From Rhizobium mongolense subsp. loessense (lineage in GTDB: Bacteria > Pseudomonadota > Alphaproteobacteria > Rhizobiales > Rhizobiaceae): a DNA stretch of 64,000 nucleotides. The stretch lies in NCBI RefSeq assembly GCF_900099775.1, contig NZ_FMTM01000007.1:62001-126000 (forward strand), in the 5' to 3' direction. Positions 25,954 to 34,399 of this stretch are shown here, in pieces (the stretch's first letter is position 1; each line of letters starts with the position of its first letter). Under the pieces are notes generated by a model. It had not been told where the DNA came from. It was given only the letters and a program-made list of their open reading frames with translations, and did not search any database. Both the position numbers and the translations under genes were made by a program.

Positions 25954-26058
25954 GACATGACCCGTGATGATGTGCCCAGAGTTCGGGCGCAGGTTGTTGT
26001 TCGGGTCCAGATATGGATGCGCGACACCGCATCGATAATCCGATGGAGCGGCCCAACA

Positions 26059-26077
26059 CTTGTGAATTGAATTCAAG
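26059..26077. promoter_or_regulatory. Candidate LysR box upstream of the MFS gene
   Basis: CTTG-N11-CAAG with an inner TTGAATTCAA fits the T-N11-A interrupted dyad bound by LysR regulators. It lies between lysR and the MFS gene, about 106 bases before the MFS start. Confidence 0.45.
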
Positions 26078-26085
26078 ATAGGCGG

Positions 26086-27009
26086 CTAAGAATGCTCCGT
26101 CTCGCTGATAAGCCATTTCCGAAAAAGCGCCAACGACGACTTTTCCAGGGCGCCCGCGGGATAGAGCATCGCGTAGTTCAGGGCTGCAGGCTGGCGCTCG
26201 ACGAAACAGCGCACAAGTCTTCCGGCGGCAATATGCTCGGCAACCAGCGAACTGCGCACCAGCGCAAAACCCTGTCCCCTGCTGCAAGCTTGCAGCATCT
26301 CCTCGAAGGAATCGAAAACCGGCGCTTCATCGACCGCTCTTGCGATGTCGAAGCCGGCAACCGGCTCGACGTTCGGATCGTCTCGGACCGTCACCTGTTC
26401 GTACCATCGCTGCCAGTCGAGCACAGTGTGCCGCATGCCGCGATAAAGTAACAACGGCGCGACGCGAATGGCACCACGGCTTGGAAGTCTGCTTGAGAGA
26501 GCCGGCCCGCAGACGACGAATTCCTCGTCGAGCAGAAGCGGCTCCGTCACAAGGTCCGGGCCGCCATGACCGAGCCAGATCGCCAAGTCGACACTTGAAA
26601 AATCCGGTCGCTGATAACCGACGGCGGTGCGGACTTCGATTTTCGGATAGCGGCGGCAGAACGCCTCGAGACGCGGAGCAAGCCATTGGCTTGAAAATTC
26701 CGGTGTCGTCGCGATCGTCAGCGACGGACTGGCGCTTGCCTCCCGGGCCTGATGCAAAGCGCTTTCAAGCGAAGCAAGCGCGCTTGCGATCTCGGGATGA
26801 AGCCTGAGACCAAGCGGTGAGGGCCGGGCGCCGTGCCGCCCGCGATCGAAGAGCCTTCCGCCCATCCAGCCTTCCAGCTGTGCGATCTGATGGCTGACGG
26901 CTGTCTGTGTCAGCCCGAGCCGCTCCGCGGCGCGCCCAAAGCCTCCTGTTTCCGCAATAGCGCAGAAGGCCTGCAGGGTCGAAAGCGGCGGCAACGGACG
27001 GTCTGCCAT
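26086..27009 (-). CDS. LysR-family regulator (GcvA-like)
   Basis: A 307-residue LysR protein. The helix-turn-helix is FCAIAETGGFGRAAERLGLTQTAVSHQIAQLE (about 15-46) and the effector domain runs from about 92. The overall pattern (RPLPPLSTLQAF at the start, RGMRHTVLDWQRWY mid-domain) places it in the GcvA/AmpR branch. It lies upstream of the MFS gene, which it probably controls. The effector is unknown. Confidence 0.9.
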   Translation of the reverse strand: MADRPLPPLSTLQAFCAIAETGGFGRAAERLGLTQTAVSHQIAQLEGWMGGRLFDRGRHGARPSPLGLRLHPEIASALASLESALHQAREASASPSLTIATTPEFSSQWLAPRLEAFCRRYPKIEVRTAVGYQRPDFSSVDLAIWLGHGGPDLVTEPLLLDEEFVVCGPALSSRLPSRGAIRVAPLLLYRGMRHTVLDWQRWYEQVTVRDDPNVEPVAGFDIARAVDEAPVFDSFEEMLQACSRGQGFALVRSSLVAEHIAAGRLVRCFVERQPAALNYAMLYPAGALEKSSLALFRKWLISETEHS

Positions 27010-27093
27010 GAAAATCTCTCATGATAAGAACAATCGAGTTTCATTATACAGTGTTCAAAAGCAGGAATAAATTGACCGCATGGGAGATAGGCC

Positions 27094-27321
27094 ATGAGGT
27101 TTTCGATAAAAATTCTGAATGCATTGCTATCGTTTAGCAGCCTCGCCGCTCCAGCGCAGCGGCCAAGATCCGCAGCCCCGCCGCAGCCGGCAACCGCACT
27201 GAACGCGCATATGCAGAGAGATATCGGAATAGACGAGGGGCGGAACCCCTGCCTTCGAAAAATGAAGTGCGATCCGCGGCAGCCGATGGAGATTTACGAT
27301 CCTGGGCGCCTACAAACGTAG
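27094..27321 (+). CDS. Possible DUF1127-like small protein, antisense to 6S RNA
   Basis: A 75-residue reading frame with GGGAGA 7-12 bases before the ATG. The N-terminus is hydrophobic/basic and residues 36-50 (ALNAHMQRDIGIDEGR) resemble the DUF1127 core xLxDRxLRDIGLxR seen in many short rhizobial proteins. The last third overlaps the 6S RNA gene on the opposite strand and is not DUF1127-like. It may be a real gene with a run-on tail, a decayed copy, or chance. Confidence 0.38.
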   Translation: MRFSIKILNALLSFSSLAAPAQRPRSAAPPQPATALNAHMQRDIGIDEGRNPCLRKMKCDPRQPMEIYDPGRLQT

Positions 27322-27427
27322 GTGGGCACCGTGTGTCCAGGCCCACGAGCCTGGTCAGGGACAGCTCCCTTTGGATCGAGTATGGCCCCAGGGATTGTGG
27401 TTCCTGTCGAGAGGCGCAGATCGCAGC
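27266..27427 (-). ncRNA. ssrS: 6S RNA
   Basis: About 160 bases, immediately downstream of zapA on the same strand, the classical 6S position. The transcript closes on a perfect 11-bp stem with one G-U: TGCGATCTGCG (27425-27415) with CGCGGATCGCA (27278-27268). Between these arms are the conserved alphaproteobacterial blocks GATCCAAAGGGAG, CCTGACCAGGCTCGTGG and CACCTACG...GTAGGCGCC. A -10-like TATATAT lies about 7 bases before the 5' end. A GC hairpin (AGGGG-TTCCG-CCCCT, 27236-27250) follows the 3' end. 6S RNA binds sigma-70 RNA polymerase in stationary phase. Confidence 0.85.
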
Positions 27428-27484
27428 ACGATATATAAGGCCGTTCACAAAGCTGCGCCAGAGGGACATGCATGCTGCGCAAAT

Positions 27485-27862
27485 TTAATTGAGTTCGGCA
27501 GGCGCCCGGCCGTTGAGCTTGTCGGTGATGCCGCGAATGCGGGTCGTTACCTCTCCGAGCACTTCGGCGAGGTTTTCCTCCGTCCGCGCGGTCGCAGCAA
27601 GAACGGTGTCTCGATTGCCGCGCAGCGTTTCGAGCTCGGTTTCCAGCTCAGCCACGCGGCGGCTCAACTCGGAAATTTCGTCCATCACCATGATCCCGGC
27701 CATGACGGTGATCCTCAGATCGCCGATTTCGCCGAACTGACCCTTGAGATGGCCGACATAGCGATCGAAGCGGTTGGCGAGGTCGGTCAGGTGGTCTTCC
27801 TGTCCTTCCTCGCAGGCCATTCGATAGGCCTTCCCGTCAATCGTTACCGTCACCTGTGCCAT
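27485..27862 (-). CDS. zapA: Cell-division protein ZapA
   Basis: A 125-residue ZapA that bundles FtsZ filaments. It shows MAQVTVTIDGKAYRMACEEGQEDHLTDLANRFDRYV at the start and LRITVMAGIMVMDEISELSRR, the diagnostic core, followed by a C-terminal coiled coil. It lies 15 bases downstream of the DUF4164 gene and directly upstream of 6S RNA, the arrangement seen across Rhizobiales. Confidence 0.94.
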   Translation of the reverse strand: MAQVTVTIDGKAYRMACEEGQEDHLTDLANRFDRYVGHLKGQFGEIGDLRITVMAGIMVMDEISELSRRVAELETELETLRGNRDTVLAATARTEENLAEVLGEVTTRIRGITDKLNGRAPAELN

Positions 27863-27877
27863 GTCACTGTCTTTCCA

Positions 27878-28153
27878 TTAGCGGTCCAGAACCGCGCGGA
27901 TCGTCTCCATCGCCGTTACCAGCCGCCGCGAAACCTCGCGGTTGACCTCTTCCAGCCGGTTGGCACGGAATTCTGCCTGGTCGAGTTCCTGCGCGAGTTT
28001 GGAGCGATCGGCGTGCACGCGGCGAACCTCGCCCTCGATGTCGCCCTGCTCGCGCTGGCGTTCAATTCGCATATCCACGGCGTTTTCCAAGCCGGAGATC
28101 GCCTGCTTCAGCTCGTTGAGCGCCGCTTCCATGGATTTGCCTGTGGGCGTCAT
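27878..28153 (-). CDS. DUF4164 coiled-coil protein upstream of zapA
   Basis: A 91-residue protein that is almost entirely heptad coiled coil (ELKQAISGLENAVDMRIERQ through RLEEVNREVSRRLVTAMETI). It corresponds to the DUF4164 family, found next to zapA in Rhizobiales. Its position suggests a role in division, by analogy with ZapB-like coiled coils, but no function is established. It is co-transcribed with zapA. Confidence 0.83.
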   Translation of the reverse strand: MTPTGKSMEAALNELKQAISGLENAVDMRIERQREQGDIEGEVRRVHADRSKLAQELDQAEFRANRLEEVNREVSRRLVTAMETIRAVLDR

Positions 28154-28492
28154 GTTGCTGTCCGGTTCTCCCGCGCAAGACCTCTCGAATCGGCAGGCCT
28201 TGCCGGTCCAGTGATTTCAACAGGATATGCAGCTAGCCGAGGGCGCGTCAATAAAAGCCGTACCGGCGCATGGGCCCTATTCTGTGGATGACTGAAATAC
28301 ACGCACCTGAAGCAGCGAATTCGTCTTTTGCACAACTCAACGATCAAATGTCAAAAATCGTCGCACCCTGCCCGGATATGGCCCGCAATTTATTGACTTG
28401 GCCGTTCCAACTGCTATGTCTCACCCGCTTTCATCGATGGCCTTCAGCAGGCTCGAGGCCATCTCCCGACACCGGAACCCCGTGGAAAAGCC
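28154..28492. other. Divergent promoter region between the zapA operon and tkt
   Basis: 339 bases without a gene. It holds the tkt promoter listed separately. The other half presumably carries the promoter of the DUF4164-zapA-6S unit; no clear element was recognised there. Confidence 0.5.
28393..28420 (+). promoter_or_regulatory. Sigma-70-type promoter of tkt-gap
   Basis: TTGACT (28393-28398), a 16-base spacer, then TATGTC (28415-28420); the implied leader is about 66 bases to the tkt ATG. Confidence 0.55.
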
Positions 28493-30466
28493 ATGACCTC
28501 TCCCGAACAACATGACCGGATGGCAAATGCGATCCGTTTTCTCTCCATGGATGCCGTCGAAAAGGCAAATTCGGGCCATCCGGGCCTGCCGATGGGCATG
28601 GCGGATGTCGCCACCGTTCTCTTCACGAAATACCTGAACTTCGATCCCAAGCAGCCGCACTGGCCAAACCGCGACCGCTTCGTGCTGTCGGCCGGGCATG
28701 GCTCCATGCTGCTTTATTCGCTGCTTTATCTGACCGGCTATCCGGACATGTCGATCGAGGACATCAAGAATTTCCGCCAGCTCGGCTATAAGACGGCCGG
28801 CCATCCGGAATACGGCCATGCGACCGGTATCGAAACCACCACCGGCCCGCTCGGCCAGGGCATCGCGAATTCGGTCGGCATGGCGATCGCCGAGCGTAAG
28901 CTGCGCGAGGAGTTCGGCTCCGACCTGCTCGACCACTACACCTACGTGATCGCCGGCGACGGCTGCCTCATGGAAGGCGTCAGCCAGGAAGCCATCGCGC
29001 TCGCCGGCCACCTGAAGCTCAACAAGCTCATCGTCTTCTGGGACAACAATTCGATCACCATCGACGGCGCCGTATCGCTGTCGGATTCGACCGACCAGGT
29101 CGCGCGCTTTAAGGCAGTGCACTGGAACACGATCGAAGTCGATGGTCACGACCAGGCTGCCGTTTCCGCCGCTATCGAAGCGGCGCAGAAATCCGACCGT
29201 CCGACACTGATCGCCTGCAAGACGATCATCGGCTTCGGCGCGCCGAACAAGCAGGGCACCCACAAGGTGCACGGCAACCCGCTCGGAGCAGATGAAATCG
29301 CCGCTACCCGCGAGGCACTGAACTGGGACGCCGAAGCCTTCACCGTCCCGGCCGACATTCTGGAAGCCTGGCGCAAGGCGGGCACCCGTTCTGCCGAAAC
29401 CATCACGGCCTGGCAGGGCCGCCTCGCTGCCTCCGACAAGAAGGCCGAGTTCACCCGCCGCTTTGCCGGCGAATTGCCGCCCGGCTTCGATGCAGCGATC
29501 AGCGAATACAAGAAGAAGCTTGCCGAAACCAAGCCGACGGTCGCGACCCGCAAGGCTTCGGAAGATGCGCTCGAAGTTATCAACGGCTTCCTGCCAGAAA
29601 CGCTCGGCGGCTCCGCCGACCTGACGCCTTCGAACAACACCAAGACCAGCCAGATGAAGTCGATTACCCCGACCGACTTCTCCGGCCGCTACATGCATTA
29701 CGGCATCCGCGAACACGGCATGGCTGCCGCCATGAACGGCATCTCGCTGCACGGCGGCCTGATCCCCTACGGCGGCGGATTCTTGATCTTCTCGGATTAT
29801 TGCCGCCCGCCGATCCGCCTCGCCTCGCTGATGGGCATCCGCGTTATCCACGTGCTGACGCATGACTCGATCGGCCTCGGGGAAGATGGCCCGACGCACC
29901 AGCCGGTCGAACAGCTCGCCGCACTGCGCGCCGTTCCGAACCTGATGGTCTTCCGCCCTGCTGATGCCACGGAAACCGCCGAATGCTGGCAAGTCGCCAT
30001 CACGACGCCAAACCGTCCGTCGGGCTTGGCGCTTACCCGCCAGAACCTCTCGGCGGTGCGCACCGAATACAGCGAGAAGAACCTCTCGGCTAAGGGCGCC
30101 TACACGCTCGCCGGCTCCGATGATGCCAAGGTCACGATCTTCGCATCGGGCTCGGAGGTCGAGATCGCCATCGCCGCTCGCACCACGCTGGAAGGCACGG
30201 GCATTTCCACCCGCGTCGTCTCCGTCCCCTGCACCGAACTCTTCTTCGAGCAGCCGGAAGCCTACCGCAATGCGGTCCTCGGCAAGTCGCCGGTCAAGAT
30301 CGCCGTCGAAGCCGCCGTGCGCGAAGGCTGGGACGCCTTTATCGGCCCGGAAGGTACCTTTATCGGCATGAAGAGCTTCGGCGCGTCCGGCCCATACAAG
30401 GAACTCTACAAGCATTTCGGCATCACGGCGGAAGCCGTCGTCGCCGCAGCACAAGCCAAGCTCTAA
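28493..30466 (+). CDS. tkt: Transketolase
   Basis: A 657-residue thiamine-diphosphate enzyme moving two-carbon units in the pentose phosphate and Calvin-type pathways. It shows NSGHPGLPMGMADVATVLF near the start, the ThDP motif GDGCLMEGVSQEA...DNNSITIDG, and LTHDSIGLGEDGPTHQPVEQL in the pyrimidine domain. Full length and undamaged. It lies 62 bases upstream of gap on the same strand; a stem-loop without a U-run (GGAGCG...CGCTCTCC, about 30473-30492) lies between them, so co-transcription is likely. Confidence 0.97.
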   Translation: MTSPEQHDRMANAIRFLSMDAVEKANSGHPGLPMGMADVATVLFTKYLNFDPKQPHWPNRDRFVLSAGHGSMLLYSLLYLTGYPDMSIEDIKNFRQLGYKTAGHPEYGHATGIETTTGPLGQGIANSVGMAIAERKLREEFGSDLLDHYTYVIAGDGCLMEGVSQEAIALAGHLKLNKLIVFWDNNSITIDGAVSLSDSTDQVARFKAVHWNTIEVDGHDQAAVSAAIEAAQKSDRPTLIACKTIIGFGAPNKQGTHKVHGNPLGADEIAATREALNWDAEAFTVPADILEAWRKAGTRSAETITAWQGRLAASDKKAEFTRRFAGELPPGFDAAISEYKKKLAETKPTVATRKASEDALEVINGFLPETLGGSADLTPSNNTKTSQMKSITPTDFSGRYMHYGIREHGMAAAMNGISLHGGLIPYGGGFLIFSDYCRPPIRLASLMGIRVIHVLTHDSIGLGEDGPTHQPVEQLAALRAVPNLMVFRPADATETAECWQVAITTPNRPSGLALTRQNLSAVRTEYSEKNLSAKGAYTLAGSDDAKVTIFASGSEVEIAIAARTTLEGTGISTRVVSVPCTELFFEQPEAYRNAVLGKSPVKIAVEAAVREGWDAFIGPEGTFIGMKSFGASGPYKELYKHFGITAEAVVAAAQAKL

Positions 30467-30528
30467 AGGGGGAGCGTTCCGGCGCTCTCCACTCATCCGC
30501 AAGCCCCATATCTAGGGAGTGAATGCAA

Positions 30529-31539
30529 ATGACTGTAAAGGTTGCCATCAATGGCTTTGGCCGCATCGGCCGCAATGTTCTCCGCGCGATCGTCGAATCT
30601 GGCCGCACTGACATCGAGGTGGTCGCGATCAACGACCTCGGGCCTGTCGAAACCAATGCCCACCTGCTGCGCTATGACTCGATCCACGGCCGCTTCCCCG
30701 CAGCCGTCAAGGTCGAAGGCGACACGATCATCGTCGCCAATGGCAAGCCGATCAAAGTGACGGCGATCAAGGACCCGGCAACGCTTCCGCACCGGGAACT
30801 CGGTGTCGACATCGCGATGGAATGCACCGGCATCTTCACTGCGCGCGACAAGGCCGCAGCCCACCTTACCGCCGGCGCCAAGCGCGTCCTCATCTCAGCG
30901 CCTGCCGACGGTGCTGACCTGACTGTCGTCTACGGCGTCAACCACGACCAGCTCACCAAGGAGCACATGGTCATCTCCAACGCATCCTGCACGACGAACT
31001 GCCTGGTTCCGGTCGTCAAGGTGCTGAACGACGCCGTCGGCATCGACCACGGCTTCATGACGACGATCCACTCCTACACGAACGACCAGCCGTCGCTCGA
31101 CCAGATGCACAAGGATCTGTACCGCGCCCGCGCTGCCGCACTTTCGATGATTCCGACCTCGACCGGTGCGGCAAAAGCCGTCGGTCTCGTCCTGCCGGAA
31201 CTGAAGGGTAAACTCGACGGCACGTCGATCCGCGTCCCGACCCCGAACGTCTCCGTCGTCGACTTCAAGTTCGTCGCCAAGAAGGCAACCACGGTTCAGG
31301 AAATCAACGAAGCCATCAAGGCTGCCGCCAACGGCAAGCTGAAGGGCGTTCTCGGCTACACCGAGGAGCCGCTGGTTTCCCGCGACTTCAACCACGACAG
31401 CCAATCCTCGATCTTCGCAATCGACCAGACCAAGGTCATGGAAGGCAATTTCGTGCGAATCCTCACGTGGTACGACAACGAGTGGGGCTTCTCCAACCGC
31501 ATGGCCGACACGGCTGTTGCGTTTGCGAAGCTCATCTAG
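30529..31539 (+). CDS. gap: Glyceraldehyde-3-phosphate dehydrogenase, type I
   Basis: A 336-residue GAPDH: VKVAINGFGRIGRNVLRAI (NAD domain), the catalytic Cys in ISNASCTTNCLVPVVK and the phosphate site SSTGAAKAVG-like IPTSTGAAKAVGLVLPEL. I chose the ATG at 30529 because GGGAG lies 9 bases upstream; an in-frame ATG two codons earlier is too close. It sits between tkt and pgk, as in other Rhizobiaceae. A terminator follows. Confidence 0.97.
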   Translation: MTVKVAINGFGRIGRNVLRAIVESGRTDIEVVAINDLGPVETNAHLLRYDSIHGRFPAAVKVEGDTIIVANGKPIKVTAIKDPATLPHRELGVDIAMECTGIFTARDKAAAHLTAGAKRVLISAPADGADLTVVYGVNHDQLTKEHMVISNASCTTNCLVPVVKVLNDAVGIDHGFMTTIHSYTNDQPSLDQMHKDLYRARAAALSMIPTSTGAAKAVGLVLPELKGKLDGTSIRVPTPNVSVVDFKFVAKKATTVQEINEAIKAAANGKLKGVLGYTEEPLVSRDFNHDSQSSIFAIDQTKVMEGNFVRILTWYDNEWGFSNRMADTAVAFAKLI

Positions 31540-31562
31540 TTTTTGCGAAGCGGATTTTGGGA

Positions 31563-31595
31563 AGGCGGCCTGCGAAAGCGGGCCGCTTTTGTTTT
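31563..31595 (+). terminator. Rho-independent terminator of tkt-gap
   Basis: GCGGCC...GGCCGC stem (31565-31586), followed by TTTTGTTTT, 24 bases after the gap stop. Confidence 0.88.
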
Positions 31596-31666
31596 GAGCA
31601 CTGCCCGAGCTATGAAGTCCTTTGCGACAAAAACGGCACGCATCTGCCCATGCCGGCAAAACGAGG

Positions 31667-32250
31667 ATGAAGATCGGGGTATATCTCGATATTCGAAAGG
31701 CAAGCGCAGACGATACGGAAGAACTCTGTGTGCTCCTCAACGAGATAATCGAAGCTCGCGGCACCACTGCTCTGGAGGAGCCCCTATCGGTAATGGAGTT
31801 GACCGACTGGTTCATCACCGGCAAGTCCGTACTGACATGCCATGTCGCACAGTCCGGGCCTGGCATTGCAGGATTTCAGTTCCTGAGCCTTTACGAAAAC
31901 CTGCCGAAAGGGTGGGCTGACATCGGAACCTTTGCTCGGCTGAGCCCGAAGATACCGGCGCCGGTACCCAGCTCTTCGCCGCGACCTTGTCCGCCGCCGA
32001 AGAGCTGGGCCTCGCATTCATCAATGCAACCATCCGCGCCGACAACACTGGCGGGTTCGCCTACTACGAGAAGATGGGCTTCCGGACATATAAGACGACA
32101 GATAAGGTGCCGCTCCAGGATGGCACGCTCGTGGAAAGAATCCAGAAGTGCTTCGCGGTGAGCAAAATTTGGGCGGCGTCTAAGGAACCTTCCAAAACAA
32201 AAATTGCAGTCCTCTTCTCCTTGCCCTGCTCTTGCCTGATTTACCTATAA
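31667..32250 (+). pseudogene. Frameshifted GNAT N-acetyltransferase
   Basis: The first frame reads MKIGVYLDIRKASADDTEEL through the GNAT core GIAGFQFLSLYENLPKGWADIGTFARL and then turns to Ser/Pro-rich nonsense. A second frame picks up the expected continuation at about 31953: TGAGTQLFAATLSAAEELGL, ATIRADNTGGFAYYEKMGF. One base lost or gained near 31950 (CCCGAAGATACC) would restore a normal acetyl-CoA-binding V/I-x-x-x-x-R/Q-x-x-G-x-G/A region. The rest is well preserved, so the inactivation is recent, or it is a sequencing error. Confidence 0.8.
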
Positions 32251-32465
32251 ATTCTTCATAGAGAATCTCTCCCGCAGCACCCCCACCGGCCAGCCGTCCG
32301 GCGCGCCGTTCAGCAGCATGAAGCCGCAGGCAAGCGAGGTTAAGCCGCAAGGCCTACCCTTCCGACCTGTTTTGCCGTTTACTGATGCAGGCGGAATGAC
32401 GCGTGGAGGACGTAAATAGCGGCATGCCGGGGCGGGTTTGCGGCGGTCAATGAAAGGGGTTGGAC

Positions 32466-34328
32466 GTGGAAGCATTCTACATCGTCGTACTGGTATCGAC
32501 GGCGCTTGTGCTTCTTGCGGCCTTCTCGAGCCTGCTCGCCTTCCGCTTCGGCGCTCCCCTGCTTCTGCTTTTCCTGGCAATCGGCCTGATTGCGGGTGTA
32601 GACGGGCTCGGCATCGAGTTCAGCAACAATTATCTCGCCTATATCCTTGGCTCGATCGCACTTGCCATCATTCTCTTCGATTCCGGTTTCGGCACGCCGA
32701 TTCAGGCCTTCAAGCTCGCGGCTATACCTTCGCTGACGCTTGCCTCTGTGGGCGTGCTGATGACCGCCGGCCTCTTTGCCGTCGTCGCCATGTGGCTGTT
32801 GAATTTCACCTGGCTCGAAGGTCTGCTGCTCGGCTCGATCGTCGCCTCCACGGATGCGGCCGCCGTCTTCTTCCTGCTGCGCATTGGCGGCATCAACATC
32901 CGCGACAAGGTGCGCTCGACGCTCGAGGTGGAATCCGGCACGAATGATCCGATGGCGATCTTCCTCACCATCGCCCTCGTCGAACTGCTTGCCAGCGGCG
33001 AAGGCTATGCCGGCATCAATATCGGCATGCTCGCGGTGTTCATTCAGGAAATGGGCCTTGGCGTCATCCTCGGGCTGCTCGGCGGCATGATGATCGCGCA
33101 GGTCGTCGGCCGTCTGGACACTGACCGCGGCCTCACGCCGATCTTCGTGCTGGGCCTTGCCATGCTGGTGTTTTCCTTCGCAGGCGCCGTCGGCGGCAGC
33201 GGTTTCCTGGCCGTCTATGTCGCCGGCATCTATGCTGGAAACCGCAAGCTTCCAGCGCTGGGATCGATCAAACGCTTTCAAGACGGCATGACCTGGCTCG
33301 CGCAGATCATCATGTTCCTCGTGCTCGGCCTGCTCGCGACGCCCTCGCAGTTTCCGGCGATCATCCTCCCGGCGGTTGCACTGGCGCTGTTCCTGATCTT
33401 CGTTGCCCGTCCGCTCGCCATTTGGCTTTCGCTGCTGCCTTTCGACTATACCCAGCAGGAGATCGGCTTCGTCGCCTGGGTCGGGCTCCGCGGCGCAGTC
33501 TCGATCCTACTCGCCATCATGCCGATCCTCGGCGGGCTGCCGAACGGGCAGATCTATTTCAACACCGCCTTCATCATCGTGTTGGTCTCGCTGCTGATTC
33601 AGGGCTGGACGATCAAGCCGGTGGCCAAGAAGCTCGGCCTCATTATTCCCCCGCGCATGGGTGCCGTCGACAAGGTCGAGGTCGACCTGCCGGGTGCGGC
33701 AAACCACGAGCTACTTTCCTATCGCGTCATCAAGGACAGTCCGATCCTTCGCGGCGAGCGCATCCCGCGCTGGGCAACGCCCTCGCTCGTCATCCGCGAT
33801 GGCAAGTCGATGCGTTATCAATATGCCGGGCGGCTGCGCGAGAACGATCTCGTATATCTATTCATCGTGCCGAGCCATTCGCGTCTGCTTGACCGGCTTT
33901 TCGCCAGTCGCGCGCCGGTGGACGCGGATGATGCCGAGTTCTTTGGCGCCTTCGCGCTCTCCCCTGCCCGCCCTGCAGCCGATCTCGATGCTGCCTACGG
34001 CCCGGGCCTGCTGAATGAATCCGAGAAGGGGCTGACGATCGCCGAACTGATGAAGCAGCGCCTTGGCGGCAAGGCGGACTATGCCGATCGCGTCCGTCTC
34101 GGGTCGATCATCCTGATCGTCCGCGACCTCGACGACCAGGCCCATATCACCTCGGTCGGCATGTCGCTCGAGGCTGTCGAGCCTGCCATCACGCTGCCGA
34201 TCTTCATCAATCTGCATGACATCGTCCAGCGTATCCGCGACCGCCTCAAGGGTCGCAAAAACCCGGAAGCCGCAACGGCCAAGGGCGTGCCGGACCGAGA
34301 GGAAAACGCGCGTGAAAACCACGGTTGA
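32466..34328 (+). CDS. Potassium/proton antiporter, CPA1/NhaP2 (CvrA) family
   Basis: About 620 residues. Roughly 12-13 membrane helices fill the first 400 residues, with the conserved ion-path motif VASTDAAAVFFLLR and the later GLRGAVSILLAIMP. A cytosolic tail follows: a TrkA_C/RCK-C type segment around 400-480 (RVIKDSPILRGERIPRWATPSLVIRDGK) and a CorC-HlyC-like domain. The arrangement matches NhaP2/CvrA, which exports K+ or Na+ against H+. GTG 32466 with AAGGGG 7 bases upstream is the preferred start; TTG 32460 is possible. Upstream lies the broken acetyltransferase. Confidence 0.88.
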   Translation: MEAFYIVVLVSTALVLLAAFSSLLAFRFGAPLLLLFLAIGLIAGVDGLGIEFSNNYLAYILGSIALAIILFDSGFGTPIQAFKLAAIPSLTLASVGVLMTAGLFAVVAMWLLNFTWLEGLLLGSIVASTDAAAVFFLLRIGGINIRDKVRSTLEVESGTNDPMAIFLTIALVELLASGEGYAGINIGMLAVFIQEMGLGVILGLLGGMMIAQVVGRLDTDRGLTPIFVLGLAMLVFSFAGAVGGSGFLAVYVAGIYAGNRKLPALGSIKRFQDGMTWLAQIIMFLVLGLLATPSQFPAIILPAVALALFLIFVARPLAIWLSLLPFDYTQQEIGFVAWVGLRGAVSILLAIMPILGGLPNGQIYFNTAFIIVLVSLLIQGWTIKPVAKKLGLIIPPRMGAVDKVEVDLPGAANHELLSYRVIKDSPILRGERIPRWATPSLVIRDGKSMRYQYAGRLRENDLVYLFIVPSHSRLLDRLFASRAPVDADDAEFFGAFALSPARPAADLDAAYGPGLLNESEKGLTIAELMKQRLGGKADYADRVRLGSIILIVRDLDDQAHITSVGMSLEAVEPAITLPIFINLHDIVQRIRDRLKGRKNPEAATAKGVPDREENARENHG

Positions 34329-34399
34329 ACGCCTTGCGTCTTGAGGCATCCTTGCTATGGTCGGCCACCTTCCAAGGCAAATAACGAACGGATAGTCCC

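Noticed and set aside
28421..30502. A 693-residue open frame antisense to tkt
   Set aside because: It mirrors tkt codon bias in a GC-rich genome; composition is low-complexity and matches no family, and tkt is certain.
32251..32465. Minus-strand open frame with ACGFMLLNGAPDGWPVGVLR near its end
   Set aside because: The segment looks protein-like, but no start codon with a ribosome site precedes it and the N-terminal part overlaps the antiporter; possibly a relic, not supportable as a gene.
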